DNA from: Glycomyces xiaoerkulensis
GTDB lineage: Bacteria; Actinomycetota; Actinomycetes; Mycobacteriales; Micromonosporaceae
NCBI RefSeq assembly: GCF_002798405.1
Contig: NZ_PGGV01000034.1
Location: forward strand, 1-64,000
Reading direction: 5' to 3'
DNA: 64,000 bases
The notes under the pieces are model-generated. The model saw only the letters and a list, made by a program, of their open reading frames with translations, was not told the origin of the DNA and searched no databases. Positions within the stretch are counted from its first letter, which is position 1. The number at the start of each line of letters is the position of its first letter. This document shows positions 61,909 to 64,000 of this stretch, one piece after another. A program made the translations under genes and the position numbers.

Positions 61909-64000
61909 TCAGAACCGCCAGCGCGGCGCTTCGCCCTCGGGCCGGTAGGCGCAGCTCGAGCCGGTCGACACCGATGCCCGCAGGTGTTCGGCCAGCGAGG
62001 GGTGGACCGATTCGATCTTCTTGAGGGTGTTGCGGATCCGATTGGTGACGCTCTTGCGGGCGCGTTCGGCGTTGTCGCCGAGCCGCCTGGAGCGGCCGCC
62101 GAGGCCGGTGGCGGTCTTGAGCTGGTCGATGAGCGCCTGCCGTTCGGTGTCGAGGGCGGCGGCCCGGGCGTCGTCGCCGAGGGCGCCGGCGGTGTCGATC
62201 TGCTCGTCGAGCGTCTCGAGGTGATCGCGGTACCTGGTGCGCGCTTCGGCGTCGAGGAGGTCGTCGCCGCCGAGCCGCGCGTCGTTCTCGAGCTCGGGTC
62301 CGGCTTCGGGGTCGAGCAGTTCGACCGCGGGTGTTTCGGTGCCGGGCCGCTCCAGCAGGGACCGCAGGTCGGCCAGGCCCTTGGTGTGCGGCAAGTGGAC
62401 GGTGACGCCGTCGAAGCGGAGGGTCCAGGTCGATCCGTCGCGGTGGAAGAGCGATTCGACGTCGTCGGAGACGGGGGTGGGCACGGTGCCCGCCAGGTCG
62501 GCGGCGGCTTTGCGCGACAGTTCCGCCCAGGGCCGGGCGTCGAGCCGGTCGGCCTGCTCGGCCGCGGCGGCGAAGTGCTTCGCGGCGCGCTCGCGCTCTC
62601 CGAGTGCGGCGGCGAGGACGCCGAGCCAGTGGCTGACGGGGCCGCTGACGGCGCACCCCCACATCGCCACCAGCCATTCGCCCTCGTTGGGCTCCAGGCG
62701 GCGGCGGAGCCGGGCGATCATCTCGGTGTCGCGTTCGGCGGCGGCGAGTTCGGCCTCGAACCGGAGCCGCAGCGATATCCAGGCGTCGTAGGGGTCGGCG
62801 TCGGCCGCGAACCGGTCGTGGACCCGGCGGGCCTGGGCGATGTCGCCGCGCCGAAGCGCGGACAGTCCGTTGAGGACGTCGGCTACCCAGGGGCCGAAGC
62901 CTTGCGGCCACGGGTGCGCCACCGGTTCGGGGGCCTCGCCGCGGGCGAACCGCAGCAGCCATTCGAGCAGCCGCATCATGTCCTCGTACATCGGGTCGTC
63001 GCCCGGCCTTCTGGCGGCGTCGATGCGCGCGGCGGCGTCCTCGTATCGGCCTTGGAGGAGGTCGATGATGGAGCGGTCGATGTGGACCGCGCCGTGCCAG
63101 TGCTCGGCCTCGCTGTTCCGGGCCAGGCCGGCGAAGACTTCGAGTTGGTTGCGGAAAGCCGGGTCGCCCTGTTCGAGGAGCGCGACCCAGCGCAGGGAGG
63201 CGGCGAAGAGGCGGTCCTCGTCCCTGCCGGTGCGCTGCGCGACCTCTTCGAGCTCCTCGACCAGCGCTTGGCGCCTGGCGGCGGTGCCCGGCCCCCACAG
63301 GATGGCGTGGGTCGCCCAGAGGCCGAAGGCGATGTCGTCGTCGGAACCGCGTTCGCGGGCGGCGAGCATGTAGTTGTGCAGCAGTTGCCGGGTCAGGTCC
63401 TCGTGGCCGAGCTCGGGGTCGGGGGGCTCGCCGACGAGGGTCTCGAACGCCTCGGTCTTCAGGCGCACCAGGTCGGTGGGGCGCTCGTCCTGCGGAGAGG
63501 CCATGATCGCGCGGATGAGCAGCAGGACGTCGCCGGAGTCGGCGGCCTCGAGGCGGGCCCGGTCGTAGACGGCGCGGGCCTCGGTGTCGCGGCGGCGCCA
63601 CTTGAGGACGCCGCCGAGTTCGAGGCGCAGCAGGACCCGGCGGCGGACCATGTCGGGGGTGCAGCGTTCGACGGCGCGCCGGTAGTGGATCTCGGCGGTG
63701 GAGCCGGCCACGCAGGTGTTGGCCTCGTCGCCGGCTCGGGCCATGAACTCGACGGCGGCGGCGGCCTCCAGGCTGTCGTCGGCGAGCCAGGCGTGGCGGG
63801 ACATCTCGGCGGCGTGCATGTGCTTCTGCAGGGATTCGTCCTCGGTCAGCGCCCGGACGATGCAGGCGTGGTGGCGGGCGGCCTCGCTTTCGGGGATGCT
63901 GCGGTACAGCGATTCGCGGACCAGGTCGTGGACGAACATGTAGTGGTCGCGTTCGCGCCGGATGAGCCCGGTCCGGCAGGCGTCGTCGAGGGCGGCCTCG
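61909..64000 (-). CDS. C-terminal part of a large AAA/TPR-type regulator, 5' end outside window
   Basis: About 697 residues are visible. The N-terminal end of this fragment (TGLIRRERDHYMFVHDLVRESLY) resembles the winged-helix end of an AAA/NTPase module like those in MalT/LuxR or SARP-type ATPases. It is followed by helical TPR-like repeats (about 60-480). A C-terminal module then has GVTVHLPHTKGLADLRSLLERP and RARKSVTNRIRNTLKKIE ... CAYRPEG. The catalytic domains lie off the window. Likely a signalling or transcription regulator; ligand unknown. Confidence 0.65.
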   Translation of the reverse strand, partial: EAALDDACRTGLIRRERDHYMFVHDLVRESLYRSIPESEAARHHACIVRALTEDESLQKHMHAAEMSRHAWLADDSLEAAAAVEFMARAGDEANTCVAGSTAEIHYRRAVERCTPDMVRRRVLLRLELGGVLKWRRRDTEARAVYDRARLEAADSGDVLLLIRAIMASPQDERPTDLVRLKTEAFETLVGEPPDPELGHEDLTRQLLHNYMLAARERGSDDDIAFGLWATHAILWGPGTAARRQALVEELEEVAQRTGRDEDRLFAASLRWVALLEQGDPAFRNQLEVFAGLARNSEAEHWHGAVHIDRSIIDLLQGRYEDAAARIDAARRPGDDPMYEDMMRLLEWLLRFARGEAPEPVAHPWPQGFGPWVADVLNGLSALRRGDIAQARRVHDRFAADADPYDAWISLRLRFEAELAAAERDTEMIARLRRRLEPNEGEWLVAMWGCAVSGPVSHWLGVLAAALGERERAAKHFAAAAEQADRLDARPWAELSRKAAADLAGTVPTPVSDDVESLFHRDGSTWTLRFDGVTVHLPHTKGLADLRSLLERPGTETPAVELLDPEAGPELENDARLGGDDLLDAEARTRYRDHLETLDEQIDTAGALGDDARAAALDTERQALIDQLKTATGLGGRSRRLGDNAERARKSVTNRIRNTLKKIESVHPSLAEHLRASVSTGSSCAYRPEGEAPRWRF

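Overview
The window is GC-rich (roughly 70%) chromosomal DNA from an actinomycete. WhiB1, PdtaS, Kgd-type 2-oxoglutarate dehydrogenase, geosmin synthase, NnaR and the rpsP-rplS-lepB-rnhB block all point to a filamentous or spore-forming actinobacterium. The genus cannot be fixed from sequence alone. Many genes have a -10-like hexamer (TANNNT) 6-8 nt before an ATG or GTG and no Shine-Dalgarno sequence, which suggests leaderless mRNAs.

Layout. 1-2.9 kb: right end of a TnpB insertion element with a probable omega RNA, an orphan antitoxin with a VapC stub, recO, a MOSC protein, and a PIN toxin with a Phd-type antitoxin. 2.9-5.9 kb: endonuclease V, an acidic DxDGDG-repeat protein and two membrane proteins. 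5.9-11.3 kb (minus): nitrite reductase operon FAD oxidoreductase-nirB-nirD-nnaR. 11.7-18.7 kb (plus): geosmin synthase, a DUF4239 membrane protein, a family 2B-type encapsulin with a cyclic-nucleotide-binding-like insertion, a polyprenyl diphosphate synthase and IspH. 18.8-24.0 kb (minus): assimilatory nitrate reductase and two NarK transporters. The terpene/encapsulin block thus lies between two halves of the nitrate system, and both halves carry the same 38-bp GlnR-like promoter element.

24-32.5 kb: an ABC exporter, a second orphan antitoxin with a VapC stub, rsmI, an Mrr-like membrane protein, an HtrA protease/kinase/regulator operon resembling mprAB-pepD, and a STAS protein. 32.5-36.3 kb: kgd. 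36.3-39.7 kb: a sugar ABC uptake operon without its own ATPase. 39.7-45.1 kb: an SH3-like membrane protein, a quinone-reductase-like dehydrogenase, Ni superoxide dismutase without adjacent sodX, an RsbW-like protein, whiB1 with a distant CRP/Rex-like palindrome, and a lipid kinase. 44.5-48.5 kb (minus): sulfate assimilation operon (leader peptide, sulfite reductase, Zn-ribbon protein, cysH, sirohydrochlorin chelatase). 48.6-57.3 kb (minus): pdtaS, DUF2469, rnhB, two lepB, rplS, trmD, rimM, khpA, rpsP, proS. 57.5-61.9 kb: a CtpE-like P-type ATPase and a DrrAB-like exporter behind a palindromic operator. 61.9-64 kb: the C-terminal part of a large regulator running off the window.

The most notable system is the encapsulin-terpene locus. 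Shell, prenyl diphosphate synthase and IspH form one tight operon beside a sesquiterpene (geosmin) synthase, suggesting a nanocompartment linked to isoprenoid precursor supply. This is an inference from gene content; no cargo-loading extension is evident on the prenyl synthase.
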